64,000 nucleotides of DNA. Origin: Shewanella atlantica. Lineage in GTDB: Bacteria > Pseudomonadota > Gammaproteobacteria > Enterobacterales > Shewanellaceae. The stretch's first letter is position 1. Every line of letters begins with the position of its first letter. The notes under the pieces are model-generated. The model saw only the letters and a list, made by a program, of their open reading frames with translations. It was not told where the DNA came from and made no database searches. Positions 35,803 through 43,521 of the stretch are shown here, piece by piece. A program made the position numbers and the translations under genes. The stretch covers positions 434,001 through 498,000 of the forward strand of contig NZ_RXNV01000002.1 of NCBI RefSeq assembly GCF_003966265.1. Direction: 5' to 3'.

Positions 35803-36427
35803 ACCTTCAAGAACGCTAGCTAGAAAGCAAGGGACAATACAACCCAAACTTAAAATATATGCTTTCTGTGAAGGAATGAATACAGAGCCAAAGTTCATCC
35901 GTGAATTCAGTCGAGAGCAAAGTAACGGCTTAGTATCAGTTGAGGCCATTGGAGCGGCAGGTGCACCATTTCAAATAGTGTCCAGTGCAGTTATGAAGAA
36001 GCTAGAACTTGAAAAGGTTGCCGCTTCATCAGGCGACTCTTTAGATGAAAAGTTTGAAGTTTGGGCTGTATTTGATAAAGATGAACATCCAAAAATCCCG
36101 GAAGCATTTCAAAAAGCGGCTTCAAATAATATTCATGTTGCCTTTTCAAATCCTTGCTTTGAGTTATGGCCAGCTTTACATTACAAAAATCAATCAGCAC
36201 CAATTCATAGGCATAAGCTACAGTCTGATTTAAGTAAGCTAATACCCAATTATAAAAATAAAGGAAGTAAGGAGGTAGCATTTTCAGATTTGCCAGACGA
36301 ATATACATTAGCGAGGTCAAGAGCAATTGCTTTAACAAAAGAGCATGTAGCTGTCGGCACTCCTTTAGGTAACCCTTATACAGATGTTTACCAATTATTT
36401 GATAAAATCATTCATAATGGAAAGTAA
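35780..36427 (+). CDS. RloB/AbiLii-type TOPRIM-like nuclease candidate
   Basis: The 215-residue protein begins with a basic start (MGRIRKFRPSRTLARKQG). It has the TOPRIM-like elements KIYAFCEGMNTEPKFI (Glu) and EVWAVFDKDEHP (Asp-x-Asp), and FSNPCFELWPALHY, which is typical of RloB. It overlaps rloA by 23 bases, so the products are coupled. The likely role is a toxic effector released when the ATPase senses phage. Two upstream ATGs at 35768 and 35771 are alternatives. Confidence 0.82.
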   Translation: MGRIRKFRPSRTLARKQGTIQPKLKIYAFCEGMNTEPKFIREFSREQSNGLVSVEAIGAAGAPFQIVSSAVMKKLELEKVAASSGDSLDEKFEVWAVFDKDEHPKIPEAFQKAASNNIHVAFSNPCFELWPALHYKNQSAPIHRHKLQSDLSKLIPNYKNKGSKEVAFSDLPDEYTLARSRAIALTKEHVAVGTPLGNPYTDVYQLFDKIIHNGK

Positions 36428-36441
36428 TTGAATTGTTTTGG

Positions 36442-36470
36442 CCGTACCCGTTAACGGGTACGGTTTTTTT
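36442..36470 (+). terminator. Perfect-palindrome terminator after rloB
   Basis: A 22-base perfect palindrome with centre GTTAAC is followed by seven T. It closes the cargo transcript, so the capsid genes must be driven by a separate promoter between here and 36576. Confidence 0.88.
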
Positions 36471-36539
36471 ATGCCTAAAATTCACGTATACCTGTCCCCC
36501 TGTTAACCGCCAATGTTGTGAAACATAGGCAAGAAATCA

Positions 36540-36551
36540 CGCCGTGAGGCG
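36540..36551 (+). promoter_or_regulatory. GTGA-tetraloop leader hairpin, copy 2
   Basis: CGCC, loop GTGA, GGCG, then CCCAAGG 8 bases on and the ATG at 36576. It is the counterpart of the unit at 33301-33314. Confidence 0.6.
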
Positions 36552-36575
36552 CTACTTTCCCAAGGGGATTAAACC

Positions 36576-36668
36576 ATGCTTAAAAAATACCTTCCGTTTG
36601 TTGCCATTGCTGTCGGTGTTGTATACGCCGCCAATCGTGTTCCTTCTGTTCGCCGCGTGATTGGATAG
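36576..36668 (+). CDS. 30-residue phage membrane peptide
   Basis: The 30-residue protein is one helix (LPFVAIAVGVVYAAN) with a basic tail (RVPSVRRVIG). The ribosome site CCCAAGGGG is strong. It directly precedes the capsid gene. Tiny membrane proteins next to the capsid gene are typical of PM2, so I regard it as a real virion gene. Confidence 0.65.
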   Translation: MLKKYLPFVAIAVGVVYAANRVPSVRRVIG

Positions 36669-36679
36669 GGGTATATTAA

Positions 36680-37486
36680 ATGGCTCGTAACTTTCCGAAA
36701 CTACCAAGCTTTTCTAACGTCAGCGCAAGCAATACAGCTACGCTGGAACTTCCCATCGGTCGCACCTATGACAAGCTGCATGTAAATTATGCAGGTGTCA
36801 CACTGGCACAGATGAAAAACATTCGTCTGGAAGTTAACGGCAAATCCATTTTAGAATTTGCCGATGGTCAGGCGTTGCAGGACTACAACAAATACTATGG
36901 TCGCAACAGCGTTGCGGGTGTACTCGATTTCCATTTTAAGCGTGATGAAATGAAAACCTTACAAGAGGCTCGCGCCTTTGGTTTGGGTACGCTCAATGTT
37001 GAAGGTGCACCGCAAATCGCAAACGTGACGTTGCGCATTGAGATTGATGCCGCAGCCGCCGCGCCAGTGCTTGAAGCGTTCGCGATTCAATCGAATCCGT
37101 CACCTATCGGCTTTATCACCAAGGTGAAAAACTTCCCTGTTGCGCTTAATGCGGGTACTACCGAAGTGGATAAAATTCCGCGTCCGAATACGGCGCGTAT
37201 TGCGGCGATTCACGTGAAAACGGCGGCAACGGTCACGGCGATTGAGGTCGAACTTGATTCGATGAAAATCTACGAGCTGCCGAAAACGCTGGCCGAAAAG
37301 GTTCAAGTTGACCATGGGCGCGCACCGCAAGGCGGCCTTATCTCGCAGGACTTCATTTTAGAAGGTGACATGCTGCAAGCGTTGGCAATGCAAGGCATTC
37401 AGGATTTCCGAATCCGTGTGTTGTCAGATGATGCCGCGCCCGCCGTGATTGTGGTTGAATATTTTGACGGCCTAGCGGGCATCTAA
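36680..37486 (+). CDS. Major capsid protein, PM2 P2-like double jelly roll
   Basis: The 268-residue protein has almost the length of PM2 P2. From memory of P2, these parts agree: LPIGRTYDKL with a following GVTLAQMKNIRLEVNG, then TTEVDKIPRPNTARIAAIHV, FILEGDMLQ and VVEYFDG at the end. The phage should therefore build a tailless icosahedral shell around an inner membrane. GC content is higher than in the cargo just upstream. The ribosome site is AGGGG. A structure prediction should show two eight-stranded jelly rolls. Confidence 0.88.
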   Translation: MARNFPKLPSFSNVSASNTATLELPIGRTYDKLHVNYAGVTLAQMKNIRLEVNGKSILEFADGQALQDYNKYYGRNSVAGVLDFHFKRDEMKTLQEARAFGLGTLNVEGAPQIANVTLRIEIDAAAAAPVLEAFAIQSNPSPIGFITKVKNFPVALNAGTTEVDKIPRPNTARIAAIHVKTAATVTAIEVELDSMKIYELPKTLAEKVQVDHGRAPQGGLISQDFILEGDMLQALAMQGIQDFRIRVLSDDAAPAVIVVEYFDGLAGI

Positions 37487-37496
37487 GGGGGCGCAT

Positions 37497-37835
37497 ATGG
37501 TTCCATTAATGCAAGCATCGGTCGCGCCCGCCGTGGTTAACGCCAACACGCCAATGAATAACTCATGGTTTGGCGGCGTAAACGACTTTTTGAGTGTGGG
37601 GCTTGATTCCTACATGAAATGGGAGCAGATCCAGAAAGTCAAAGACGCGGGCGGTTCTGGTCAGGACGAACTAAGTAAAACCGTCCAGACGCCAAGCCCT
37701 GCCAGCGCAACCACCGCGCCTAATCCCGCCGCGGATTTACGGGAGCAAATGGCGCAAGGTCTGCAAATTGGTACAGGTACGCTCGCCGCCGTTGTCGGTG
37801 GTGTGGTGGTGCTGTACTGGCTTTCACGGAAATAG
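37497..37835 (+). CDS. Phage virion membrane protein candidate (112 aa)
   Basis: The 112-residue protein has an Ala/Pro/Ser-rich linker and a C-terminal helix (GTLAAVVGGVVVLYWLSRK). It follows the capsid gene after 10 bases. Probably one of the lipid-layer proteins. No family name. Confidence 0.65.
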   Translation: MVPLMQASVAPAVVNANTPMNNSWFGGVNDFLSVGLDSYMKWEQIQKVKDAGGSGQDELSKTVQTPSPASATTAPNPAADLREQMAQGLQIGTGTLAAVVGGVVVLYWLSRK

Positions 37836-37843
37836 GGGGCGAT

Positions 37844-37942
37844 ATGTTGAACAAAGCATTTTTAAAGCAAATCGCCGCCGCCGTGATCGCGGGCTTAGTC
37901 GTTAATCAGGTCATTGCTCGTACTAACAAGGCGGGTAACTAA
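37844..37942 (+). CDS. 32-residue phage membrane peptide
   Basis: The 32-residue product has one hydrophobic helix (IAAAVIAGLVVNQVIA) between basic ends. GGGGGCG precedes the ATG. Its stop shares a base with the next ATG (TAATG), so the two are coupled. Probably a minor virion membrane protein. Confidence 0.6.
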   Translation: MLNKAFLKQIAAAVIAGLVVNQVIARTNKAGN

Positions 37943-38124
37943 TGGGCGGCATGCCAAGCATGAGCAACTCAAGCGCCGCCAGCTCAGGCACAGGTGATCA
38001 GGCGAATAACGCCGCCTTTCAGGGCGGTAATATTAATTTCGGCGCGGGCAGTGGCAGCGGTGGCAATTTATGGTTGATTCTAGGCGCGGCAGCGATTGCG
38101 GCTTACTTCATCATGAAAAAGTAA
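37942..38124 (+). CDS. Gly/Ser-rich phage membrane protein (60 aa)
   Basis: The 60-residue product has a Gly/Ser/Asn-rich first half (FGAGSGSGGN) and a C-terminal helix (LWLILGAAAIAAYFIMKK). It is probably a lipid-layer protein. The last codons, GAAAAAG before the stop, could allow a -1 slip into the next frame. Confidence 0.6.
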   Translation: MGGMPSMSNSSAASSGTGDQANNAAFQGGNINFGAGSGSGGNLWLILGAAAIAAYFIMKK

Positions 38125-38462
38125 CCTCGCTTGCGTGGCAAAAATTAGCGCCCGCCTTGCTTGATGACTTGCGCATAATTCAAAGCGAAGTATCACAAGG
38201 CACGGCGCAACTTATTGCATGGGGTGATAACGAGTTCTTTACCGTTTTACGAGGCGAAATCAGCGCCCATGGTAAAGAGCTGGTTATTGTTGCGGCAGCG
38301 GGTAAAAACTCCGTTGCTCACCTTCAAGCTATCCACAAGCAAGCAAAGGCGCAGGGATTCGTCAGCGTCCGACTTCATACGATGCGCCCCGAATCCATGC
38401 TAAGAATGGGAAAAAGTTTGGGCTTTGAAAAAGCCGAAACGATACTAAGGGCGGTTTTATAA
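38070..38462 (+). CDS. GNAT-like small domain protein
   Basis: The frame carries a compact domain (GKELVIVAAAG, AKAQGFVSVRLHTMRP, GFEKAETIL) like the small acetyltransferase-like proteins found in many phages. The only ATG, at 38070, lies 55 bases inside the previous gene and has a poor ribosome site. The true start is therefore unclear, and the domain itself starts near 38125. Function is not known. Confidence 0.55.
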   Translation: MVDSRRGSDCGLLHHEKVTSLAWQKLAPALLDDLRIIQSEVSQGTAQLIAWGDNEFFTVLRGEISAHGKELVIVAAAGKNSVAHLQAIHKQAKAQGFVSVRLHTMRPESMLRMGKSLGFEKAETILRAVL

Positions 38463-39226
38463 TGGGGTCATCTTCTCGATCTGCTTCAACACAAACCACA
38501 GAAAACAACTCAACCACGTTCGGCATTCAAGGGCCGAACAACGGTTTAATTCTCAATGGCAGCGGTAACACAGTAACAGACGGCGGGGCGTTTAAGCTGG
38601 TCGGTGATATTGTCGATGCCTTGCCGCTCATGTTCGCGTCAGGCGGGGGCATGGTCTCCGATGCGTTCAATGCCGTGACTGATGTAGCTATGGTCAGCGA
38701 GCGCCAAAACGCACACTTGCTCAATACGGCGGGTGATCTGTTTGGTGATGTGAGCAACGCTCAAACCGAAATGATGCAACTTGGGGCAGAGGTGCTTACA
38801 GATACGGGGGCGATTCTCGAACGCTCACAAGAACGCGCCTATGACTTTGGCTCTGATGCCATGTTACATATGAGTGATACGGCAGATGGTGCAATGACTG
38901 CCAATCTTGCAGTTACACAGGCCGCACTCGATGGTAATGCTGATTTGGCCGCATTGGTTGTGGGTTCAATTGAACGCTCAAACGATAACAACACCAATCT
39001 AGCCGAAACCCTCACTCAAACCACACTCGATGCCGGAAACGAGGCCAACGAAACCGCCATGGGGCAGTTACAGCGCGGCTTCGATTCGATGATGGGGTTC
39101 GCCGAGCAATATAGCCGCTCAGACGGCGCAGCATTGGCCGAAAACAACAATAAAACCATGTTATTCATGTTAGGCGGTACCGCATTAGTCGCTGGTGCTG
39201 TCGTACTCGCGGGGCGCAAATCATGA
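38462..39226 (+). CDS. Phage structural protein with C-terminal helix (254 aa)
   Basis: The 254-residue protein has a Ser/Thr/Asn-rich start (TQTTENNSTTFGIQGPNNGL), a long helical middle with repeated Ala/Asp/Thr patterns, and a C-terminal membrane helix (MLFMLGGTALVAGAVVLAG). Its ATG shares a base with the previous stop. It may anchor the vertex or the spike. No family was recognised. Confidence 0.65.
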   Translation: MGSSSRSASTQTTENNSTTFGIQGPNNGLILNGSGNTVTDGGAFKLVGDIVDALPLMFASGGGMVSDAFNAVTDVAMVSERQNAHLLNTAGDLFGDVSNAQTEMMQLGAEVLTDTGAILERSQERAYDFGSDAMLHMSDTADGAMTANLAVTQAALDGNADLAALVVGSIERSNDNNTNLAETLTQTTLDAGNEANETAMGQLQRGFDSMMGFAEQYSRSDGAALAENNNKTMLFMLGGTALVAGAVVLAGRKS

Positions 39227-40716
39227 TTATTAACCAGACCATAGTTAACGGTATGTGTGTCCTTAACAAAACAGGGGCGTTTTTCTCGTTAATCAGTGCG
39301 GGCGGTGTTGTGCGCATCAAACTGACACTTAACGGCAGTACTGTGCTTGATTCGAAAATGTGGGTCGGTATGTCTCTCGATCAAGCCATGCCATTCGATG
39401 AAATTGAAATTTTCGGTGATGATGGGGCTGTCGAATTTTGGGCGGGTCAAGTGTCGATGACACAAGCTCGCGCCACCATTGCAGGGGCTAACGCGGTGCG
39501 TACCTCAAATGTGTTTTTAACAGGCGGGGCGCAACAGTTAACCGCCTCAGATGTGACGCGTTCAGCGTTGCGGGTGCGGCCGTCATCTGAAATGTATGTC
39601 GGTGGGGCTGGTATTGACGGCACTGGTTGGCGGGTAGCCGCGAATGAAGTGTCAGAAATTCCCGTTGCGGGCGCGGTTTTTGGTTTTGTGCCGCCTGTGC
39701 TGATCGACTATTCAGCAACGGTATATAGCGGTGCAGAAGTGGGATATTGGGATGCATCTGTCAGGGACGATGCACGGAAGCGTTATGTGTTTGTCTCGCC
39801 TGATGAGTCAGTGCGCTTATGCTCTAATGGTAATGCTCTTAAGCTCTATAAGGGTGGTGCATGGGCTAACCACCCCTATTTTGCACTATCGACGGGTAAT
39901 TTCTATCTATTGCCTGATGGTAAAAATGCGCTTTATTTGGTGCATGAAAAGAATGAGTTTCTGACATTTTACAAGTCCACTGACTACGGGCTGACATTCA
40001 CTCGTTTAGTTAATGCGGTGGATGGTAATGCGTTAGGGTTAGCAAGTACCGATAGAAGTGTCTCAAACCGACCCGCGTTTATTGCGGGTAATATTATCAC
40101 TGTGTCTTATACCGCCTATTGGGTGACATTAAATGTTGAAACGGGCGCGATAAATTTCGGCCAATGGGCTGAATACAAATCTTATAACGGCGCATGGCTC
40201 ACTGATTCAGTCGGTGTGTTTTCGAAAGCTGGTTTTTATGCCGGGTACAGTGGCTATATTCGTTATACCGAAGATGGTGGCGCTACGTTTATCAATAAGC
40301 TGATCGATGTCGATAATCAAACTCTAAGAATCGACCCGACAGGCCAATACATGATTGTTAGAAACTCTAACCGTTATTGGCTCTCAGATGATTACGGTCA
40401 AACATGGGTGGACAGTGGCGAAGGCTGGCCGTATGGCAAAGATGTGTCGTATGCGGGTGTCGGTTCGTGGTTACTGGTAGAAAATGGGGTGTTGTACGCC
40501 ATTTATTTGCGTGATGGAGTTGCCGAACGTGTGACCGTAAACACCGAGCATGGTGGCACTGATGATTATCAACAATGTGATCTGTTTGTCACTCCATCGG
40601 GTAAGGTCATAACGGGCGCCTCAGATACGCTTAGTGGTGATGCTGTAGCGTATCAACTCGCAACCACGGGAGATTTAGCGCCCGTTAAAGTAGAAGTGAT
40701 GGAGCTGTTAAGCTAA
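39223..40716 (+). CDS. Receptor-binding spike with sialidase-type Asp boxes
   Basis: The 497-residue protein has an N-terminal beta-rich attachment part (about 1-150). A propeller-like domain follows with repeated Asp boxes: STDYGLTF, TEDGGATF and SDDYGQTW. It overlaps its neighbours (4 and 1 bases). The position matches a vertex spike (PM2 P1), here larger than I recall for PM2. It probably recognises a surface glycan. Catalytic residues were not seen, so binding rather than cleavage is likely. Confidence 0.75.
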   Translation: MIINQTIVNGMCVLNKTGAFFSLISAGGVVRIKLTLNGSTVLDSKMWVGMSLDQAMPFDEIEIFGDDGAVEFWAGQVSMTQARATIAGANAVRTSNVFLTGGAQQLTASDVTRSALRVRPSSEMYVGGAGIDGTGWRVAANEVSEIPVAGAVFGFVPPVLIDYSATVYSGAEVGYWDASVRDDARKRYVFVSPDESVRLCSNGNALKLYKGGAWANHPYFALSTGNFYLLPDGKNALYLVHEKNEFLTFYKSTDYGLTFTRLVNAVDGNALGLASTDRSVSNRPAFIAGNIITVSYTAYWVTLNVETGAINFGQWAEYKSYNGAWLTDSVGVFSKAGFYAGYSGYIRYTEDGGATFINKLIDVDNQTLRIDPTGQYMIVRNSNRYWLSDDYGQTWVDSGEGWPYGKDVSYAGVGSWLLVENGVLYAIYLRDGVAERVTVNTEHGGTDDYQQCDLFVTPSGKVITGASDTLSGDAVAYQLATTGDLAPVKVEVMELLS

Positions 40717-41345
40717 TGCGCCGCGTGATGATAATCACGGCGAGCGCAGTATGTGCGGCGGGGGCGTGGTGGTGGCTTAAATCCCCGCGGTCAACGCCCG
40801 CAGCCGTCAATAACTCATTGCCTGGTCAAACGAATGATGCAGGTTCGCCGCTCGATTACCTTAATTTTGATTTTGGCGCACTGCTTCCAAAGAGCAGCGC
40901 GGCAAATTCTGCCGAACAAAAACCGTATATTGTCGAAGGAGACAACATGATTTTACCCAAAGGGTTAAAAAACAATAACCCGCTCAACATCGAAGCGGGC
41001 CGCGATCAGTGGCAAGGCATGACGGGCAATGATGGGCGTTTTATTATCTTTGAATCCGTCTTTTATGGCATTCGCGCCGCCGCCCGTATCATGAAAAATT
41101 ACCGTGATAAATACCGCTTAAACACCGTTCAAGGCATCGTTAACAGGTGGGCCCCGCCAAGTGATAACAATCCAACCGAAAAGTATATTAACTTTGTGGC
41201 AAATCGTGCGGGCGTATCTGCGCAGCAGCCGCTATCTATGGCCGATTATCAAAATGTAATCGCCGCAATGATCTATTTCGAAAACGGATATAACCCTTAT
41301 GACCAAGCTGAAATTGCCCGCGCTACCAGTGCAGGGCTTAAATAA
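40716..41345 (+). CDS. Virion murein hydrolase candidate (structural protein P5-like)
   Basis: The 209-residue protein has an N-terminal anchor, then the family text GLKNNNPLNIE, RFIIFESVFYGIRAAARIM, TVQGIVNRWAPPSDNNPTEKY and FENGYNPY. The latter part is common in phage proteins annotated as structural protein or transglycosylase, acting on peptidoglycan at entry or exit. It sits right after the spike. The catalytic residue is not certain. Confidence 0.7.
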   Translation: MRRVMIITASAVCAAGAWWWLKSPRSTPAAVNNSLPGQTNDAGSPLDYLNFDFGALLPKSSAANSAEQKPYIVEGDNMILPKGLKNNNPLNIEAGRDQWQGMTGNDGRFIIFESVFYGIRAAARIMKNYRDKYRLNTVQGIVNRWAPPSDNNPTEKYINFVANRAGVSAQQPLSMADYQNVIAAMIYFENGYNPYDQAEIARATSAGLK

Positions 41346-41685
41346 ATTAAGTAATGGGCTGGTTGCCGTTGCGGTGATTTATGGGCTGTATGTGATGCAA
41401 AAAGCCTATTCAGCAGGGGACAGATTAGCCAATCAAGCCACAAGGCCAATAGGGCAGGCGTGGTCTGATGTCAGCGCGTGGGCGGGCGGTTGGCAAGCCG
41501 TAGAGTTAACGCCGCTCATTATTCAGCCGTGGTACCTGGATGACAATTATCAGATCTCTGATCAGGCGTGGGAGATTTTAAACCGTGATGAGGGCTATCA
41601 GGTATTAATGGCGGGCCTGTTTAATGGCCGGACACTAAAACCTGAACTTAGGCATCTAATCGGCCAACCAATCGAGGGCGTATAA
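41299..41685 (+). CDS. Phage membrane protein (128 aa)
   Basis: The 128-residue protein starts 47 bases inside the previous gene, behind GGATAT. One helix (LVAVAVIYGLYVMQKAY) is followed by a soluble part with VELTPLIIQPWYLDDNYQIS. It is probably in the virion or in the lysis machinery. No family name. Confidence 0.6.
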   Translation: MTKLKLPALPVQGLNKLSNGLVAVAVIYGLYVMQKAYSAGDRLANQATRPIGQAWSDVSAWAGGWQAVELTPLIIQPWYLDDNYQISDQAWEILNRDEGYQVLMAGLFNGRTLKPELRHLIGQPIEGV

Positions 41686-41686
41686 A

Positions 41687-42130
41687 ATGGGGTGGATCTC
41701 TAAACTGTTTAGCTTTCTGACTAACCCGATAGCCGATCTAACTGGCGGCTATCGTGAGCGCAAGCGTATTGCCTCAGTTATGGCCGCCGATGTGGCCACA
41801 GCAGAGAATAACCTCAAAATTGCCAAGTTTAAAGCGCAAGCGGCGAGGGTAGAGCGGCAAGAGGACAATGACGCGGGGTATGATCTGACCGTGTTAAATA
41901 ACCGCCGTGAAACAAAGATGGATGAGCTGATTATTATTGTCTTTTTGGGTTTGTTCCTCTGTCATTTTATCCCTGTGATGCAGCCATATATGGCGGGCGG
42001 GTGGCAGGCTATGGGCTACAAGGGTGCGCCGTGGTATTTCGAGTTTGTGATTGTCGGGATAGCGGTTAGCACCTTGGGATTAATGCGATTATTTAGGGCG
42101 TTTTGGCGCGCTAGGGAGAATAAAAAATAA
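41687..42130 (+). CDS. Holin-like protein (3TM holin type)
   Basis: The 147-residue protein has an amphipathic start (WISKLFSFLTNPI), a long charged helix, and hydrophobic segments near 82-105 (LIIIVFLGLFLCHFIPV) and 118-137 (FEFVIVGIAVSTLGLMRLF). The layout resembles three-helix phage holins. It follows the murein hydrolase, as expected for a lysis cassette. Confidence 0.7.
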   Translation: MGWISKLFSFLTNPIADLTGGYRERKRIASVMAADVATAENNLKIAKFKAQAARVERQEDNDAGYDLTVLNNRRETKMDELIIIVFLGLFLCHFIPVMQPYMAGGWQAMGYKGAPWYFEFVIVGIAVSTLGLMRLFRAFWRARENKK

Positions 42131-42324
42131 TGGATATGACACTATTTGCCTTGCTCAAAGCGGCAGGGGTCGATTTTTCAAGTGTAGCGGTGGTGATGCT
42201 GTTATGGCGTATCAGTACGTTGATGAACAGCCAGAAAGAGGCCATTGTAAGGCTTATTCATAAGCTCGATAAGCGGGTGATTGCATTGGAGGCTAAAAGC
42301 GATGTTTCAAGACCTGCCGACTAA
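42130..42324 (+). CDS. Small lysis-region membrane protein (64 aa)
   Basis: The 64-residue protein has one helix (VDFSSVAVVMLLWRIST) and a basic, helical tail (EAIVRLIHKLDKRVIALEAK). The topology is like spanin or antiholin partners, but this is inference. It overlaps the next ORF by 23 bases. Confidence 0.6.
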   Translation: MDMTLFALLKAAGVDFSSVAVVMLLWRISTLMNSQKEAIVRLIHKLDKRVIALEAKSDVSRPAD

Positions 42325-42445
42325 TTTCGCCGTTGATTTGAAAACGCCCGACCCCGTAGTGGTTCAGATCCAGCCCAGCACAGAGCTGATTGCAATCTTT
42401 GCCGGACTGGTTATCGTTGCAGCCGCTTGGGTAAAACGCCGCTAG
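42302..42445 (+). CDS. 47-residue phage membrane peptide
   Basis: The 47-residue product has an extended N-terminal half and a C-terminal helix (ELIAIFAGLVIVAAAW) ending in KRR. The overlap with the preceding gene and the phage-like codon use support it. It ends just before the inner copy of the 32-bp repeat. Confidence 0.6.
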   Translation: MFQDLPTNFAVDLKTPDPVVVQIQPSTELIAIFAGLVIVAAAWVKRR

Positions 42446-42446
42446 T

Positions 42447-42478
42447 TTAATGCCGATAAGTGTCATTATCGGCAATTG
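42447..42478. repeat. 32-bp palindromic direct repeat, right copy
   Basis: Identical to 28198-28229. It starts 2 bases after the 47-residue ORF and may also act as a weak terminator hairpin. Flanking bases are not similar beyond the repeat, so the identity is confined to this site. Confidence 0.9.
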
Positions 42479-42573
42479 CTTTAAAATAAATCTCAAAGTT
42501 TGAATCGGTGTTATTGACTTATAACAGATTGTTTTGCAATGTGTATTGCAATTAAGGCATGCATGGTAAGAAC

Positions 42574-43416
42574 ATGAAAGAATTAGAAAATTGCTATTTC
42601 AAATACACAACCCTCAATCAGAATGTTATTCACTCACTGCTAAGCGAACAGTTATGGCATGCGGAGGCTGACTCTTTAAATGACCCCTTCGAATTCAACT
42701 TTGCATTTAAAGAGGGTATAAAAGCAGAGAATGCTGACGATCTTGCGCGCATACTTAAAGAAAACAGATACTTTGTCAAAGAAGAAGAAGTTGAGGCTGA
42801 AAAAGAATTTTACTTAAAATTATTTGTAAAGGGTGATTTAGATAAAGTTAGAACTGAAATCGAAAATGCAAAAAATGTAATGAAAACAGCTATTCGCTCA
42901 ACAATTGATAAAGTAAACTTTCTTGTTTGTAGTTTGAGCAAAAAATATGATAATTCGATGATGTGGTGCCACTATGCAGACGGTCTTAAGGGCATCTGTA
43001 TTGCTTATGATATCGACCTACTTTATGAATCTGATTTATCATTCAAAGATGTAAAGTACTCAGAGTCAGCTAGAGAAATAGATTTTGAAAAAGCTTACAA
43101 ATCAATCATCTTAGGTGAAGTATCAACTAAAGAAGAGGACGAGTTCGATCTTTTTTCAATTTTGCTTTCTAAGCATGATAAGTGGAAAGATGAACATGAA
43201 GTTCGCTCGATATGTGTTGGCGATGAAGATGAAATAATCATTAAGGGTTCATCATATCAACTTTCAAATAATACGATTAAAGCGATTATTTATGGTAGTA
43301 AAATCAGAAAAACGGAATTAGAGATTTTACAAAATTTGTCTCAAAAATTAAATTTTTCACTTTACAAAGCAACACCTAAGCATGGAACATTTTCCGTTGA
43401 AACTGCCGAAGGTTAA
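42574..43416 (+). CDS. DUF2971 family protein
   Basis: The 280-residue protein has FKYTTLNQNVIHSLLSEQLW followed by LNDPFEFNF, and later SMMWCHYADGLKGICIAYD. These are the hallmarks of DUF2971. Such proteins have been noted in defence neighbourhoods, but their function is unknown. The gene is AT-rich, unlike the phage structural genes, and sits alone before a terminator. An ATG five codons upstream at 42559 is possible but is too near its AAGG. Confidence 0.72.
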   Translation: MKELENCYFKYTTLNQNVIHSLLSEQLWHAEADSLNDPFEFNFAFKEGIKAENADDLARILKENRYFVKEEEVEAEKEFYLKLFVKGDLDKVRTEIENAKNVMKTAIRSTIDKVNFLVCSLSKKYDNSMMWCHYADGLKGICIAYDIDLLYESDLSFKDVKYSESAREIDFEKAYKSIILGEVSTKEEDEFDLFSILLSKHDKWKDEHEVRSICVGDEDEIIIKGSSYQLSNNTIKAIIYGSKIRKTELEILQNLSQKLNFSLYKATPKHGTFSVETAEG

Positions 43417-43425
43417 GCATAAAAA

Positions 43426-43454
43426 AGCCCGCAGGAACAAGTGCGGGCTTTTTG
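43426..43454. terminator. Bidirectional terminator between DUF2971 and DUF3653-like genes
   Basis: GCCCGCA and TGCGGGC pair with A and T runs outside, between two convergent genes. Confidence 0.82.
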
Positions 43455-43521
43455 TCTGGAATACTCACAGAAGGATGTGAGTAACTCAAAGCTTAGCTAT
43501 TATCGCTGGGATGACAAGTTT

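Noticed and set aside
28198..42478. The 32-bp repeats as the true ends of the prophage
   Set aside because: That interval leaves the DUF3653-like phage regulator outside and does not contain the recombinase. The dif-like ends enclose all phage genes better. Kept as a separate finding.
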